DNA of 64,000 nt from contig JAUPFM010000069.1 in assembly GCA_033026295.1 (NCBI GenBank), positions 1-64,000 of the forward strand. The letters run 5' to 3'. The notes under the pieces were generated by a model. The model worked only from the letters and a program-made list of their open reading frames with translations, searched no databases and was not told the origin of the DNA. Positions 62,201-64,000 of the stretch are shown in pieces; positions within the stretch are counted from its first letter, which is position 1, and each line of letters opens with the position of its first letter. This DNA is from Channa striata. Lineage: Eukaryota; Chordata; Actinopteri; Anabantiformes; Channidae. The position numbers were made by a program, and so were the translations under genes.

Positions 62201-63500
62201 CTTGAATTACATGCATTTACTGTCTTTTAAGGAAACATCCCACAAGCTTGTTTATATGTTCTGCTGAGTGGATTTACGCTAAATTAGAAGGCAGACACAG
62301 TTTTATTTGAGTTTGGTGCAGAAATTGTTAAATACAAGCTTGGCTTCAAAACAGCATTTTCTCGCTGAGAAAAGGCGATTTGAGCATAAAAGGATGCTTT
62401 AATTACATGCATTTACTGTCTTTTAAGGAAACATCCCACAAGCTTGTTTATATGTTCTACTGAGTGGATTTAGGCTAAATTAGAAGGCAGACACAGTTTT
62501 ATTTGAGTTTGGTGCAGAAATTGTTAAATACAAGCTTGGCTTCAAAACAGCATTTTCTCGCTGAGAAAAGGCGATTTGCAGCGATGCTTGAATTATATGC
62601 ATTTACTGTCTTTAAAGGAAAGATCCACAAGCTTATTTTCAGTCTCTCCTGAGTGGATATAGGTTAAATAAGAAGGCAGACACAGTTTTATTTGAGTTTG
62701 GTGCAGAAATTGTTAAATACAAGCTTGGCTTCAAAACAGCATTTTCTCGCTGAGAAAAGGCGATTGCGAGCGATGCTTGAATTACATGCATTTACTGTCT
62801 TTTAAGGAAACATCCCACAAGCTTATTTTCAGTCTCTTCTGAGTGGATTTAGGCTAAATTAGAAGGCAGACACAATTTTATTTGAGTTTGGTGCAGAAAT
62901 TGTTAAATACAAGCTTGGCTTCAAAACAGCATTTTCTCGCTGAGAAAAGGCGAATCGAGCATAAAAGCATGCTTGAATTACATGCATTTACTGTCTTTTA
63001 AGGAAACATCCCACAAGCTTGTTTATATGTTCTGCTGAGTGGATTTAGGCTAAATTAGAAGGCAGACACAGTTTTATTTGAGTTTGGTGCAGAAATTGTT
63101 AAATACAAGCTTGGCTTCAAAACAGCATTTTCTCGCTGAGAAAAGGCGATTGCATGAGCATAAAAGGATCCTTGAATTACATGCATTTACTGTCTTTTAA
63201 GGAAACATCCACAAGCTTATTTTCAGTCTCTCCTGAGTGGATTTAGGCTAAATTAGAACGCAGACACAATTTTATTTGAGTTTGGTGCAGAAATTGTTAA
63301 ATACAAGCTTGGCTTCAAAACAGCATTTTCTCGCTGAGAAAAGGCGATTATGAGCATAAAAGGATGCTTTAATTACATGCATTTACTGTCTTTTAAGGAA
63401 ACATCCCACAAGCTTGTTTATATGTTCTACTGAGTGGATTTAGGCTAAATTAGAAGGCAGACACAGTTTTATTTGAGTTTGGTGCAGAAATTGTTAAATA
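59250..63500. repeat. Twelve/thirteen-monomer HOR pair (~2330-2528 bp)
   Basis: actgtctttaaaggaaac (59,501/61,831) and aaggccgac (59,571/61,901) repeat at 2330 bp. ggttaaataag (60,135/62,662) and aaaagcatgcttg (60,439/62,967) repeat at about 2527 bp, so the second copy gained one monomer, the gacacggtttt copy at about 62,098. tgttcaatac (60,768) also occurs at 54,388. Confidence 0.84.
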
Positions 63501-63744
63501 CAAACTTGGCTTCAAAACAGCATTTTCTCGCTGAGAAAAGGCGATTATGAGCGATGCTTGAATTATATGCATTTACTGTCTTTTAAGGAAACATCCCACA
63601 AGCTTATTTTCAGTCTCTTCTGAGTGGATTTAGGCTAAATTAGAAGGCAGACACAGTTTTATTTGAGTTTGGTGCAGAAATTGTTAAATACAAGCTTGGT
63701 TTCAAAACAGCATTTTCTCGCTGAGAAAAGGCGAATGGGAGCAC

Positions 63745-64000
63745 ATAAAGGATGCTTGAATTACATGCATTTACTGTGTTTTAAGGAAACATCGCACAAG
63801 CTTATTTTCAGTCTCTCCTGAGTGGATTTAGGCTAAATAAGAAGGCAGACACAGTTTTATTTGAGTTTGGTGCAGAAGTTGTTAAATACAAGCTTGGCAT
63901 AAAAACAGCATTTTCTCGCTGAGAGAAAAGGCGATTATGAGCATAAAAGGATGCTTGAACTACATGCATTTACTGTCTTTTAAGGAAACATCCCACAAGC
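63745..64000. repeat. Right end: rare six-variant monomer also found near the left end
   Basis: This copy shares actgtgtttt, acatcgcac, agaagttg, ggcat-aaaac, gagagaaaagg and gaactacatg with the monomer at about 1030-1240. I saw these together nowhere else. The monomer before it differs from the one before the left copy. The window ends inside the following monomer, so the match cannot be followed further. Confidence 0.85.

Larger units (their letters stand above)
1..64000. repeat. Continuous satellite DNA array, ~197-bp monomer, about 325 copies
   Basis: Every stretch of the window is a copy or part-copy of one monomer, always in the same orientation. Counting from the 'acagtttta' phase, early starts fall at 195, 392, 542, 739, 928 and 1125, giving steps of 197, 150, 197, 189 and 197. 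One consensus copy is about 37% GC. Each normal monomer has two HindIII sites (aagctt), 105 and about 92 bp apart, and an NsiI-type atgcat palindrome. No gene, RNA gene, transposon, origin or CRISPR array was found on either strand. Such arrays are known from eukaryotic centromeric, pericentromeric or other heterochromatin; that location here is an inference. I do not recognise the family. Short open frames recur because the monomer recurs, and I do not regard them as genes. Confidence 0.97.

Noticed and set aside
1..64000. CRISPR array (regular direct repeats with short variable parts)
   Set aside because: The repeat is ~197 bp, the variable core is only about 1-10 nt and is not spacer-like, and no cas gene or leader exists. 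Satellite DNA explains the pattern.
1..64000. Assigning the satellite to a named family or species
   Set aside because: I could not match the monomer to a satellite I know, and guessing from length, AT content or HindIII sites would not be reliable.

Overview
The whole 64 kb window is one uninterrupted array of satellite DNA. A monomer of about 197 bp (typically 188-198 bp) repeats head to tail in one orientation roughly 325 times, from the first base to the last. I found no gene, RNA gene, transposon or unique-sequence island. The absence of genes, the AT-rich monomer (about 37% GC by hand count of one copy), two HindIII sites per monomer and multi-monomer higher-order repeats (HORs) point to eukaryotic heterochromatin such as a centromere or pericentromere. 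I do not recognise the satellite family and cannot name the organism.

Monomers fall into a few classes that differ mainly in the 3' half. Class A has a 'gtttatatgttctgctgag' tail. Class B1 has a BamHI site (ggatcc) and a 'cagtctctcctgag' tail. Class B2 has a 'cagtctcttctgag' tail. Class C is short (about 189 bp), lacks the 'ataaaag' box and carries 'tatatgcat', 'tttaaagg' and 'aaataag'. A rarer 'T1' variant (cagtcactcc, often followed by ccattttatttgacg) is scattered through the array. The classes are shuffled into local HORs of about 2, 3, 4, 9, 10 and 12-13 monomers and into longer duplicated segments, so the array is a mosaic and not one regular HOR.

Layout. 1-9.6 kb is mixed A/B/C, with dimer duplications at 2.5-3.2 and 7.0-7.6 kb and a truncated monomer at 392-541. 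9.6-14.58 kb is a distinct sub-family (cttctttat, gctaag, ttacctgc, tttacagg) with a 9-monomer duplication. 14,584-14,975 is a scrambled junction. 15-35 kb contains a ~4 kb segment present twice (18.9-23.5 and 27.9-31.9 kb) and a 10-monomer duplication (23-27 kb). 35-51 kb contains three overlapping duplication pairs. 54.5-63.4 kb carries 12-13-monomer HORs with a nested 4-monomer duplication.

The most unusual signal is a hypervariable core inside an otherwise well conserved monomer. A perfect 7-bp stem, 3-nt loop hairpin (TTTTCTC-GCT-GAGAAAA) is followed by 'ggcg', three bases that are inherited (usually att or aat), and then a core of roughly 1-10 nt before 'gcataaaag' or 'gcgatgc'. In five duplicated blocks compared by eye, where paired monomers share private substitutions, about 52 of 55 paired cores differ while the adjacent three bases are mostly preserved. 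This suggests a recurrent break-and-rejoin hotspot, or a systematic sequencing/consensus error at a CpG-clustered, possibly methylated motif. I cannot distinguish these from sequence alone.
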